DNA of 64,000 nt from Hydractinia symbiolongicarpus (lineage: Eukaryota > Cnidaria > Hydrozoa > Anthoathecata > Hydractiniidae). Of the stretch, positions 1 to 9,020 are shown piece after piece; the first letter of the stretch is position 1, and each line of letters starts with the position of its first letter. Below the pieces are notes generated by a model. The model was given only the letters and a program-made list of their open reading frames with translations. It was not told the origin of the DNA and did no database searches. The stretch lies in NCBI RefSeq assembly GCF_029227915.1, contig NC_079881.1, positions 7,874,001-7,938,000 on the forward strand. The letters run 5' to 3'. The translations under genes were made by a program, and so were the position numbers.

Positions 1-135
1 GTGTTGGTTATTGGCCTTATATTTCTGATATGTTACATTTAATATTATTTTGTGTTGGTTATTGGCATTATATTTCTGATATATATTATTATGTGTTAGT
101 TATTGACATATTCATATTATTTTGTTGGTTACTAA
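1..135. repeat. Degenerate short tandem repeat
   Basis: A unit of about 50 bases beginning GTGTTGGTTATTGG is present at 1 and again at 51, and a decayed third copy starts near 91 (GTGTTAGTTATTGACAT). The DNA is AT-rich and I see no coding potential. The stretch from 136 to 879 holds CRE-like palindromes (TGACGTCA near 335) and a 112-codon open frame at 547-885 with no recognisable domain, which I do not call a gene. Confidence 0.6.
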
Positions 136-879
136 CAGCACTTAGGAAATTTCCCTTGATGTGCGTGCGCTGTCCTAGAAGGAACATTTCTCTATCTCTC
201 AAATTCGTACTCCCGTTGCATTCATCGTATAGATCTTGAAATGCTGATCAAGAAAATGTATAGGAACATGAACTTTTGACAACCAGTTGCAGAGAACCGG
301 TTGTCAAAACCGGTTGGTTTTGTGTAGGTTTTGTGATGACGTCATCAACCCGTCCATTCAGAAACGGATTTAAGGAGCCAGGTTTGGGAAACTTACCCAA
401 ATTGGTCCCAGGTGGTCCCTAGTTACCCACGCGGTGAAAAATCATTGACGTCACCACCTCGTTTCCAAGTCATTTGGCCTCTAAATTTTAGGTGCACTGT
501 ATTGGCTTCATTAATTTAATATAAGATCTTAACGTTAAATAAAAGATTGACGTCGCGCCGTAACATCAGAAAATTTAACATATTAGACATGCATTTTTTG
601 GTTACTTCAAAGAAAATTTCGGTAAGATCAAAGGAAAATGACGATATCAACTTTGCCTGTCACAGAGACACGGAACTGGTATGTTATTATATAGATTCGG
701 AAATGATAGCGGATAAGAAGAACATACCCATTTCAACTGCAGTTACACATATATGCACAAAACTTTGTTTTATTCTGTTGAGATCTGGTTTAATATGTTT
801 AAGAGATTCGAGAAGTTTATATAAAAAGTTCGATGTAGGAGATGATATTGTGGTTAATCATCAAATTTCAAAGTTGAAC

Positions 880-1119
880 TGTTAAATTGTTAGCTAGGAA
901 TATGTTGTGTTATGTCGTAAATTAGTCTCTCGTAGTTATATAATGTTCTAGTTATTGTTGTAAAATTATGTGTAAAGTTGTTAAAAAAATGAACGTCGGT
1001 TATTATATAGATATATATATGTTTCGAATGTGTGTTCAATTAGTTATGTTTTTGAAATAAAGTATATTGAGTTCGCACGTGTTGTTAGTTCGTACGTATT
1101 AAACTCTCACATTTTTACA
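880..1119 (+). mobile_element. Putative LTR of a BEL/Pao-like retrotransposon
   Basis: The segment starts TGTTA and ends TTTTTACA, as LTRs do. It contains a polyadenylation-like AATAAAG near 1056, and is followed immediately by a primer-binding-like site at 1120. The left edge is a guess based on the terminal TG, because no second LTR is visible to define it. BEL/Pao is suggested only by the primer-site type and the gag-like stub that follows. The upstream open frame at 547-885 ends at this boundary and could be unrelated. Confidence 0.45.
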
Positions 1120-1137
1120 TGGTCCACCGAGCCGGAT
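1120..1137 (+). other. Retroelement primer-binding site (tRNA-Tyr-like)
   Basis: The sequence TGGTCCACCGAGCCGGAT directly follows the LTR end TACA. It is complementary to the 3' end of a eukaryotic tRNA-Tyr (which ends in CGGCTCGAAGGACCA) except for about two acceptor-stem bases. TGG pairs with the CCA tail. This placement is diagnostic of reverse-transcribing LTR elements. Confidence 0.55.
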
Positions 1138-1181
1138 CAGTTGATTTATACTTAATATAATTTTATACAGTAGTTTACGTG

Positions 1182-1352
1182 ATGGCTACGTTAAAGAAGA
1201 AAATTAGAATTCGCGATGGGTTATTAAAATTGATATTAAACTTATTTAAAGAAGAGGTTAAAGTTGTTTATAAAAATTATACGGAAAAAAAACATGTTGT
1301 TTTACTTAATTCCATGGACATGATAAGAAATTTAAAAAACTGTGCATTTTAA
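1182..1352 (+). pseudogene. Truncated gag-like start of an LTR retrotransposon
   Basis: A 56-codon frame opens with ATG 62 bases after the primer-binding site and begins MATLKKKIRIRDGLLKLI. It is lysine-rich and helical, like the N-terminus of BEL/Pao or related gag proteins, and then stops at TAA 1350-1352. No protease, reverse transcriptase or integrase can be read downstream, so the element is a relic. The assignment rests on position after the LTR and primer site, not on a clear domain. DNA from 1353 to 1868 has no further feature I can support. Confidence 0.35.
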
Positions 1353-1868
1353 ATAAGCAGATCACAGAAGGAATTAATGATGAACAAATGAATTAATTAT
1401 TCGCCAAAGCTTGAGTGTCTTTTAAAAAGTCAATCTGAAGAACGTGGAATACTTTTGCCACATTAATAGAGATATCTTTAGATAGCTCGAGCTATTCATA
1501 GAAGCTTTAATAACGTGACAAAAGGACGCTAAAGAATTGAACATCACAATATCCAAGCTAACTATAGATACCTTAATCTAGCATAGGATAGACAGTTAAA
1601 GCATGCGCAGAACATGCTATCCTTAGTTCATCTCATTCATTATGATAATTTGGGATAATATTTATTTTTAATTCACCTATTTGGGGATAGCAACCTAACC
1701 AAAGATAGCGTGCATCATATCTTTAAAACGCGTGTTCTCGCAGAATTTTAACTTTCAAATGTCTTGTCTTGAAATAATGTCACTCTTTTTACGCACGTGG
1801 GTAAAGAAATTATTTTCAAAAGTTTTTTCACAACAGTGTATTAAACATCCGAATACTATTCTTAAAAA

Positions 1869-1960
1869 ATGAACTTTTTTAACAACTCTGTTTCACAAGA
1901 AATTATTGTTGCAGCTGAGGGTACAAACGAAGAAATGGCTAACCGCTTGGTGAATTTATC
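1869..1960 (+). other. Exon-like first coding segment (possibly of the HECT relic)
   Basis: ATG at 1869 opens 30 codons (beginning MNFFNNSVSQEIIVAA) that end in a consensus donor, TTATC then GTAAGT, at phase 2. A possible acceptor, TTATTCAG, occurs at 3031-3034, followed by an open frame to a GTATAT donor near 3186. Together these could be the 5' exons of the decayed HECT-type gene downstream, but the link is only order and strand. There is no domain evidence for this segment. Confidence 0.25.
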
Positions 1961-2441
1961 GTAAGTTTTTATTTTAATATTTTGAGTTCTAAGTCGTGTC
2001 TGACTGACGCATTTACTCTTTCGAACCTGAAGCTTTTATTCCTATCATGTCCGATTTGTGAATTTTTTCTGAAGCGCAAAAACAGAAAAAAGGAGAAAAA
2101 AATACTTTAAAGATTTTTTCTCCACAAAAGCCTTAAATATGTTTTCTAATTCTCTTTAAGAAAAACGAGAGGTTCTCTTTCTTTTTTACTTTTCTTCAGC
2201 GACTTGAGCGTTGGCAGATCCAATCGCCTTTTCTTTGGACCGTTGCTCTCCGCCTTATTTTTTTCTGAGAAAAGAGAAGTACTAAACTCCATAAAAAGTG
2301 TGAGAGAACACAATATACACTTCGGCACTAATAAATCGTCGACTACATTCTCCTCTTATTTTGCATTTGTTCGAGAGAAAATCAACCTTTTCTCTAGGCT
2401 CTGGGGCAAGGTTGCGGTAAATCAAAGAAAAAAGAACCTAC

Positions 2442-2541
2442 TTTTTATCATAAGAACCTTTTTTTTTACACTTCGGCACTAATAAATCGACGATTTATTA
2501 GTGCCGAAGTGTATAAAAAAAATAAGTTCTTATGATAAAAA
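2442..2541. repeat. Long near-perfect inverted repeat (fold-back)
   Basis: Left arm 2442-2489 and right arm 2491-2541 are reverse complements apart from small length differences in a T/A run, with a one-base spacer. The inner part reads CACTTCGGCACTAATAAATC on the left and its complement on the right. A further copy of that inner segment lies at about 2319-2340, so the fold-back may derive from duplication of a nearby sequence. No coding capacity. Confidence 0.9.
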
Positions 2542-3354
2542 TAAATTAGTACCGTTTTTCTTATTTATTTGTTTAGATCTCAAGCATTAGTGAATTTAAC
2601 CCAAACGAATCACAATGTCAGTGATAATGCATGACTGTGTACCTCTAACACATTCATAAATTTTAATGAATTTCATATGTAGTGTTTTAACTGCGTCTAG
2701 CAGTAACAACTTAGCATCGAACTATGTACAATCTCTACAGACAACTATGTAAGGGAAAATTTATTTTACTAAATCTTTATGATGAAATCATGCAGTTCTA
2801 ATGTTTGTTCGGTATTACCTGCTGTTCCCTGTATTTATTCCAATAGTGACTGTGATGCTTTAGACAACCAAGAATGTCGATTTTGCCGAATAACTTTGAG
2901 GCAATAAAGCATCGTCCACAATAGAATTAGAACGCCTTAGGCATCACTCTTTTCAAAGAAGTGAAAAACTTTTTTTCGGAAACTAAAAAGCTGTGTAGAA
3001 GAAAATTGGTAGCTAATTAAAAATTATTATTCAGGCACAAAGCGAAAAGAAACAAAACAAAAGTGAGCCAGCGCCGAAGGTTTCGATGGTATCCTGCAAG
3101 TTGTATTATTTACCGAACGCATCACCAAAGCCATGTCTCACAAAGGGAGACGACCCAGTTGTTGTTAGACATTTTCAAAACAGATATGGTATATTCTTCA
3201 TTTGTTCCTAAATTAAGTATAGTGATAATGCATGCCATTTTCCTTATTTCCAGCGTTTAATGGATACATTTCAAATTTCAAAAATATTATACTTTCACTT
3301 TTGTTTAAGGATACGCTAAACCGTGTTATGACGCCGTTCAGAAAAAAATAAGAA

Positions 3355-4021
3355 AATGTCGGTGAGCATTCATCTAAGCGAGCGTCAATTTCGACAGGAA
3401 TTTCAAGATCTTTTCCCCAATCTCAATGGGAATATTGAGTTCTTCAAGGTATCTTTTGTTGGCAAGTATTAAGAAGTAGAGGTAAAAACACCACGCGTTA
3501 TCAAAAACCTTCGTTACTCCGGAACATTGATAAACCAGGATAACCTAACTGCAGCTGCTACCACCACTTCTACATCAAATGTTGTTACTTGCCAGGGGAA
3601 TGCAGCAAGCGCTCTAACTTACACCACTACTGGATCCCTACTGAGCCATCGAATGTCTGAAGTATCATCGATTGGACTTACATGAGACAACATAGTAGAC
3701 GATGCTATCGTCCAATATATGGATCCACAAAAAACGTGTCGAAAACTTTTCGTTTTATTTTCTAACGAAATTGGGGAAGATCTTTTTGGCTTGACGCGGG
3801 ACTTCTTTACGTTGTTTTGGAGCAGATTCATCTAAAAATATTGTATTGGGGCAAAGCATTATCTCTTATATATACCGAAAATGTCTCCCCTTACTATTGA
3901 AAACTGCAAGGATGTGGGTAGAATTTTGCTATATGGCTTTTTGCTTGTGGGACATTTGCCGCTGCAGCTGGGTGTATCTATTTACGAGACAGGAGCCGTC
4001 AGATAACTTAATATTATCGTC
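3355..4021 (+). pseudogene. Decayed HECT-domain gene fragment
   Basis: From 3482 one frame runs to about 4021, interrupted by TGA at 3683 and TAA at 3833. Its translation contains VLFSNEIGEDLFGLTRDFF followed by GRILLYGFLLVGHLPLQLG. These match the start of a HECT ubiquitin-ligase domain (GxDxGGLxREFF, then the GRLxGxAL-type helix). The C-lobe with the catalytic cysteine is not found. An ATG-led segment at 3355-3472 in another frame reads RQFRQEFQDLFPNL and may be an upstream part shifted out of frame. With stops, frame changes and a missing C-lobe this is a relic. The family resembles G2E3-like HECT proteins that are abundant in cnidarian genomes, a point from memory. Confidence 0.55.
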
Positions 4022-4388
4022 GTTCAAGCAGTCGTTGAGCGTTGTTGTAAGAATAAAATAGGCTACCTGTCTTTTCCACTTTGATGCAATAAATGAATCA
4101 AAGTTCTCCAGATATGCTAGCTACATAACTAGCTAACTAAGCTAAAGTCTTATTACAAAATAAATAAGCTCACTTCTTTGACTTGACTTTTAACCACTTA
4201 GCTTTAGTTGGCCAGGTAAAAGGACGACGAGTGTATGTCACGTAGACAAGACACCAAATATAAAGCGCGTTTTCGCAGGTTCTTATCGTATTTACGATAG
4301 CTTTGGTTATACAGAGTTGCATAAATTTCCACATTTAATCTTATCTGCAGTTATTCAAGGATAGCTTTATTGATGTGATATTTCCTAA

Positions 4389-4961
4389 ACATATATGCAT
4401 CCTTTTATCACATTAATAAAGCTATCTAAGCTATCTGCAACTTGGATTATAAGTGGACTTGCCGTATTACCAGTAATTATTGTTAAAGATATTGTCTTTG
4501 CTGTGGCAATTACAAATGGAGTTTATATTTTAATAGCTGTGGTAGTGTATTCAATAATTGGTTTGCATTTAAATCGAAGAAGAAGAAAATTCCAACAGAA
4601 TGTCAGACAAGGGGAGTCAATAACAAACGCTAAGCAATTCATCCTACCGTTTTTACTTGTTTTTACTTTTATCATATTTTCGTCAATTCCGACATGTATA
4701 TATATACATGGTACGTATGGAAAAATGACGAAAACGTCTTCGATAATTATCTCCAAAATCAGAGATATTTGTTTGACCTCTCGATTTTTTGTTGATCCAT
4801 TAATTTACGTTTTTCTTAACAAACCATAGAGGGAAGTGGCACTTTATTATCTGCGTTGTAAACGAATCCATTCAACGACATTAGATAATTCAACAGCGTT
4901 ACAAAATATCGTTGTTGTTAATAGCGATACCGTAGACGTCGTTGAAGCATCGGATCGATGA
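4389..4961 (+). pseudogene. Truncated class A GPCR relic (TM4-TM7 and C-tail)
   Basis: The frame starts abruptly after an in-frame TAA at 4386 with TYMHPF, which fits the intracellular loop 2 HP motif. It then gives TM4 (about residues 14-30 from ATG 4395), TM5, a basic loop 3 (LNRRRRKF), TM6, and TM7 ending DPLIYVFLNKP, the NPxxY-type motif with D for N. A TAG at 4827 stops the frame in helix 8, but the same frame then continues with about 43 plausible tail codons to TGA 4959. TM1-TM3 and the DRY motif are absent upstream. Loss of the 5' half plus the nonsense codon point to a pseudogene of an intronless rhodopsin-like receptor. Ligand unknown. Confidence 0.65.
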
Positions 4962-7155
4962 CGCAGTCGGAACAATCGCTCGACAACCGAAGGTCGCGTG
5001 TTTAAGTACCACGTGAACTCATAATCTCGTGAGCAACATTTGGAAATCTCTCTACTGTACAAGTCAAGTCAGACGCTCGGAAATATTAGTTTAAATTACT
5101 TTTTTTGAAAAAATAACCTCCTTCTCCAGACTCTCACACATGCATCGTTGTACCAACAATCCCGTAAATATCAATACGACCTCTATTGGGGTTGAAAATC
5201 TCTAAAAAAAGAATATCTCTGCGTATAAATAAAGTTTAATTAATATTAAGATACATAATATTAAGATACATGTATAAAAATAAACAAAAATTCGTGTATA
5301 ATAGTTTACTGACAGAAACAAGAAGAAGAAAGAAAGTGAGTTTTATCACCCAGCCCGTATTTTAAGCAAATAAGGTTTTTTTCTTTCAGTTTAGCCAGGT
5401 AAATGTGCATTTAATGGTTATGACGGTTAACCTATTGTTTTTTTCATATTTTTATGGTAAGTTGAAAAGTGGTCTGGTACACTGGAAAAATATAGATTAT
5501 ATCGTATGGGAAAAATAGTCTGGTACCCCATATCCCTAAATACTTCGACAATGTACAACGGACATTAGCAGTGCAGTAGTGTGCTTTAATGATGAGCAAA
5601 ACTCCTACTCTATATACCTTCTCTTAGAGTAAATACCATCTTTACGATCATGCTCTAAAAATAACTCCCATGATAGTAGCTAACACATTTATCTCTTATA
5701 CAAACTGTAGACAATTTACTCTATTGTTTCATTTGAAAAGGATTTTGTACAAGAAAAATTTATTCTGTTTATGACACTTATATATTTCATGTTTTGGAGA
5801 TTGATCGCTATAGAACTACTTAACGCTATTGTATGTATAAAATCCATAGCCTTCTACTAATCAAAGGCATCATAAACCAATGTTCCACTCCTGGGTCTTG
5901 ATTAGCTCAGAAAAAGTTGAAAATTGTTGTTGAAATCCAGTATTTTTACTCTACACTTATCCTGAATTGAAAATGATGGACGGGAAGGAGAATCCTCGCA
6001 GAGCTCTCCAAAAACGATTTTGTTTCATTGTACCATATCTACCATTGTAAGTGCTATTCAAAATTTAGATGAACCTCGGTATCTAACGCTTCTTGAAGTT
6101 AAAGAAGTTCCAAAGAATTTTGCACAATTTATCTTAGCCTAAATTTTTTTGTGTCCACGAGAACTTATGATATTTTTAATTTTGCAATTTCGAAATAAAA
6201 AATATCAATTTAATCTAACACTGGTATAGGAAACCAGGGTAGAGGTAAAGAAGAGTTAGACACCTACTAGCTAGTAATCGGAATTTGTTTGGGTCATTTG
6301 AGTTCATTATCTTTCTGGTTTAATGGCATCTCAACCAGCTTTTGTGAGGGATTAGGGTAGAGTTTTTGAAAGAAACTTCTGGTGGGAAAAAGTGAAAAAC
6401 CAAAATATAGTGTCATTCTTTCCTGTTCTTGTGATGCAATGTCTCTCCTGTTTTTATAACCCTGTTTCTTTAGTGCGCTCTCATTAGGAATATCGAAAAG
6501 GTAAGAAATTAGTATGCTAGACTAGCTGGTTTATAGGTGCAATTTTATTAGCCAAATGATTTGTTTAAGAATAGTGTATATGCTAATAAAATGTTGAATG
6601 GTATGTAGTCGCTGTAACATTTTAGGTCACGTTTTAGGTCGCCAATACATTATAGGTACATTAAACCTGCCATTAAAACAATTATCTTTTTTTAAAGCAG
6701 ATGATGCTGTATCACTTGTGCAGGAAGCCTCGGACTTGTCTTCCAATTAAAACGAGGAATTATTAAAAAATCCCTTAAAGATTAATCTATTTGAATAAAA
6801 CTGCTCCTTTACAGAAACAGGGCTAATAAAAAGCCGTTCAAAATATAGAAACCACTAATCATTCATGAAGTTACCGACTATTACCAATTTGTGAACGAAA
6901 GAAAAAGCGCTGAGGTGACAGGTGCAGCCAAAATTGCTTTATTGGAAATTGGGTTTAAAAAATGCTTTAAATACGACGGTAGGATCCTTTAGAACGTAAA
7001 AAAAAGGAAAACAAAAATAAGAATTTACAATGTTAAGCTTTTTTTTGTTATGTGCAATAATTCCATTCATACGGACTAAAAATAAATATAAATGCAACAC
7101 CAAAGAAAGAAAAAAAAGATTTAACTAAGAGAATCTAACATCTTTTCCTTCCAGA
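4962..7155. other. Intergenic, no feature recognised
   Basis: AT-rich DNA with short open frames only and no clear repeat. Its last bases, 7141-7154, form a strong polypyrimidine tract and AG acceptor (see separate entry). Confidence 0.6.
7141..7154 (+). promoter_or_regulatory. Splice acceptor 13 bases upstream of a start codon
   Basis: TCTTTTCCTTCCAG is a textbook 3' splice site and lies 13 bases before ATG 7168. It implies either a 5' UTR intron or spliced-leader addition for the first potassium-signature channel gene. The coding part of that gene has no intron. Confidence 0.6.
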
Positions 7156-7167
7156 AGAAGAAACACG

Positions 7168-8718
7168 ATGCCATGGTACATGATAAGCACACTTTGTATA
7201 TTTGGGCTGTTGAAAATCTCGTCATCATCGCCACCATTGTCGTTGCCATCACCATTCCGTGTGGTACATTTTTACATGAAGGAAAATCCACCATACAATG
7301 TCCCACTTGTTTATGATCATAAAAATAAAGGAATTATTCACAACTTTATCTCTCATAAGAACTTCAGGGAAAAGAGAGAAGAAGAATACAAACAAATCTT
7401 CTTTGAAACGACTTCATCTGTGCTTTTAGACCTAATAACAAATGACAAACTATCTAACTATGGTATCTCACAGAGCGATGTTGTTTTTATTTCAGGAATA
7501 ACAGTTCAACACGTTAAACCAAAACGAGCAAAAGCTTATGCTGTTGACAAAATTATCACTTCACCAGGATCTGCTGTTATTGTTCGTAACAGTGATGCGT
7601 TGCTCCTTTTAAAACTATTTACTGGCATGAGCGAATGTTTCTCGATTATTTACTTCGCAACTCTTGCTGCCATTATTGTTGGAGCTTTTGTGTGGTTATT
7701 AGAACATCGAGGCAATGAAGATTTCCCCAATACTTTTGGTAAAGGACTCTGGATAGGATTTTGGTTTTGCTATGTTACCATGACGACCGTGGGGTACGGT
7801 GATAAAACGCCAAAATATTGGGCAACACGAGCCTTAGCAACAATGTGGATGGTCTTTGCAGTCATGACAGTTGCTATGGTTACAACTACGGTGATGAGTA
7901 ATGCTGGAAATATGGTGAAATTAAAAAATCAGGATGTGGCAGTTCTTAACGCAACATTTGAAGAAAGGAATGTTGAACAACTTCTAGGAGCTAAAGGAAG
8001 ACGCTATGACAACTATATCGAAATCTTAAAAGCGGTAAAGTATGGCTATGTTAAGGCTGCTCTTGTTGACCAAAACGTAGCAGCGTATTACTTCAACAAG
8101 TTTTCAGAGGCACCATCTGATAGTAGCAACTCAACGTTAAAAGAAATACACCTGCTCGTGAAAAGCCTCAAGGCACAACAGAAAATCGACAAAAAAGTCC
8201 CTGTTAAGATGTACATGTTTTATGGTGAAAATCTGGGAGATGAATCAGGTACAAAAACTAATTGTTCTTCGTGTTGTGTTTGCAAGAGTCTTAATTCTCA
8301 GCTTGACCATGAAGAAGCTAAGAATGGCGAAGAAGCATTTTTATCGCAAATGGTAACACTGTACGATATTTCGTTGGAAGTCACACCATATTACGTTCGG
8401 TCCGTTACAGATATTTTCGATCAAACGGACAGGGGTTTGTTGTTGTTTATGACTATAATAGTTGTGCTGCTTATAACGGCGGGTATCATTGTTGAGGTCT
8501 ACAATGTTTTTATTAACAAACTGACGGCTAGACAGAATGCTTATGTATTTAACGTGACAGAGAAGGAATATAAGGCACGCTTAAAGAAACTATTACATCA
8601 GAAAGTTCAACGCTTTCTGGAAAGTGCAGTGGAAGATATCGCTGAGGAAATGTTGTTACAAGAGCAGCAAGTTTCTGCCCCGTCAGAACTATTAAAATTA
8701 TACAAGATGGATCTGTAG
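7168..8718 (+). CDS. GluR0-like ionotropic receptor with potassium filter, copy 1
   Basis: A 516-residue single-exon protein. Order: signal peptide (about 1-20); S1 half of a bilobed binding domain (31-138) with ENPPYNVP and the lobe-crossover stretch GSAVIVRNSD; M1 (157-178); pore helix and filter GFWFCYVTMTTVGYGD (197-212); M3 (222-245); S2 half (252-422) with AALVDQNVAAYYF; M4 (423-447); helical cytoplasmic tail. TVGYGD (DNA 7786-7803) is the potassium-channel signature. The S1-pore-S2 layout is that of GluR0 of Synechocystis and AvGluR1 of a rotifer, but M4 is eukaryotic. There is no amino-terminal domain. D301 occupies the position of the iGluR ligand-amine acidic residue. The S1 ligand arginine appears replaced (V116). 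Extra cysteines lie at 366, 369, 370 and 372. Potassium selectivity and ligand gating are inferred. Confidence 0.85.
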   Translation: MPWYMISTLCIFGLLKISSSSPPLSLPSPFRVVHFYMKENPPYNVPLVYDHKNKGIIHNFISHKNFREKREEEYKQIFFETTSSVLLDLITNDKLSNYGISQSDVVFISGITVQHVKPKRAKAYAVDKIITSPGSAVIVRNSDALLLLKLFTGMSECFSIIYFATLAAIIVGAFVWLLEHRGNEDFPNTFGKGLWIGFWFCYVTMTTVGYGDKTPKYWATRALATMWMVFAVMTVAMVTTTVMSNAGNMVKLKNQDVAVLNATFEERNVEQLLGAKGRRYDNYIEILKAVKYGYVKAALVDQNVAAYYFNKFSEAPSDSSNSTLKEIHLLVKSLKAQQKIDKKVPVKMYMFYGENLGDESGTKTNCSSCCVCKSLNSQLDHEEAKNGEEAFLSQMVTLYDISLEVTPYYVRSVTDIFDQTDRGLLLFMTIIVVLLITAGIIVEVYNVFINKLTARQNAYVFNVTEKEYKARLKKLLHQKVQRFLESAVEDIAEEMLLQEQQVSAPSELLKLYKMDL

Positions 8719-8753
8719 GAGTAAAATATAACTTCCAATACACTTGTGATTGC

Positions 8754-8759
8754 CATTAA
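8754..8759 (+). terminator. Possible polyadenylation signal (ATTAAA)
   Basis: The variant signal ATTAAA lies 36 bases after the stop of the first channel gene. It is the nearest candidate, and no canonical AATAAA is seen until about 9410. Confidence 0.35.
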
Positions 8760-9003
8760 AAACATTAATCAAGCATGACTGTGCCGATTATTATGTAAGC
8801 GATGGGCGTTTTAATTATATCTTGCAATACGCCCTTCGTTTTAATATAACCTAGTAAAAAATGGTAGCCAAGTTGTTAGCTTGCGCTTATTAAATAACGA
8901 TGCCTGGAAAATGTACGACGTGTGATAATCTGAGGTCCGGAATATATAGGGACTCTCCATGGTCTGAGAGCTACTCTCTGAAATAATACCTATATTTTTG
9001 TAT

Positions 9004-9020
9004 GGGTTAGGGTTAGGGTT
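9004..9020 (+). repeat. Interstitial telomere-like repeat
   Basis: GGGTTAGGGTTAGGGTT is about three units of TTAGGG, the ancestral animal telomere repeat, which cnidarians also use. The run is short and could arise by chance or by repair. Confidence 0.6.

Noticed and set aside
547-885. 112-codon open frame
   Set aside because: No domain or signal recognised, and it ends at a putative LTR boundary. It could be retroelement debris.
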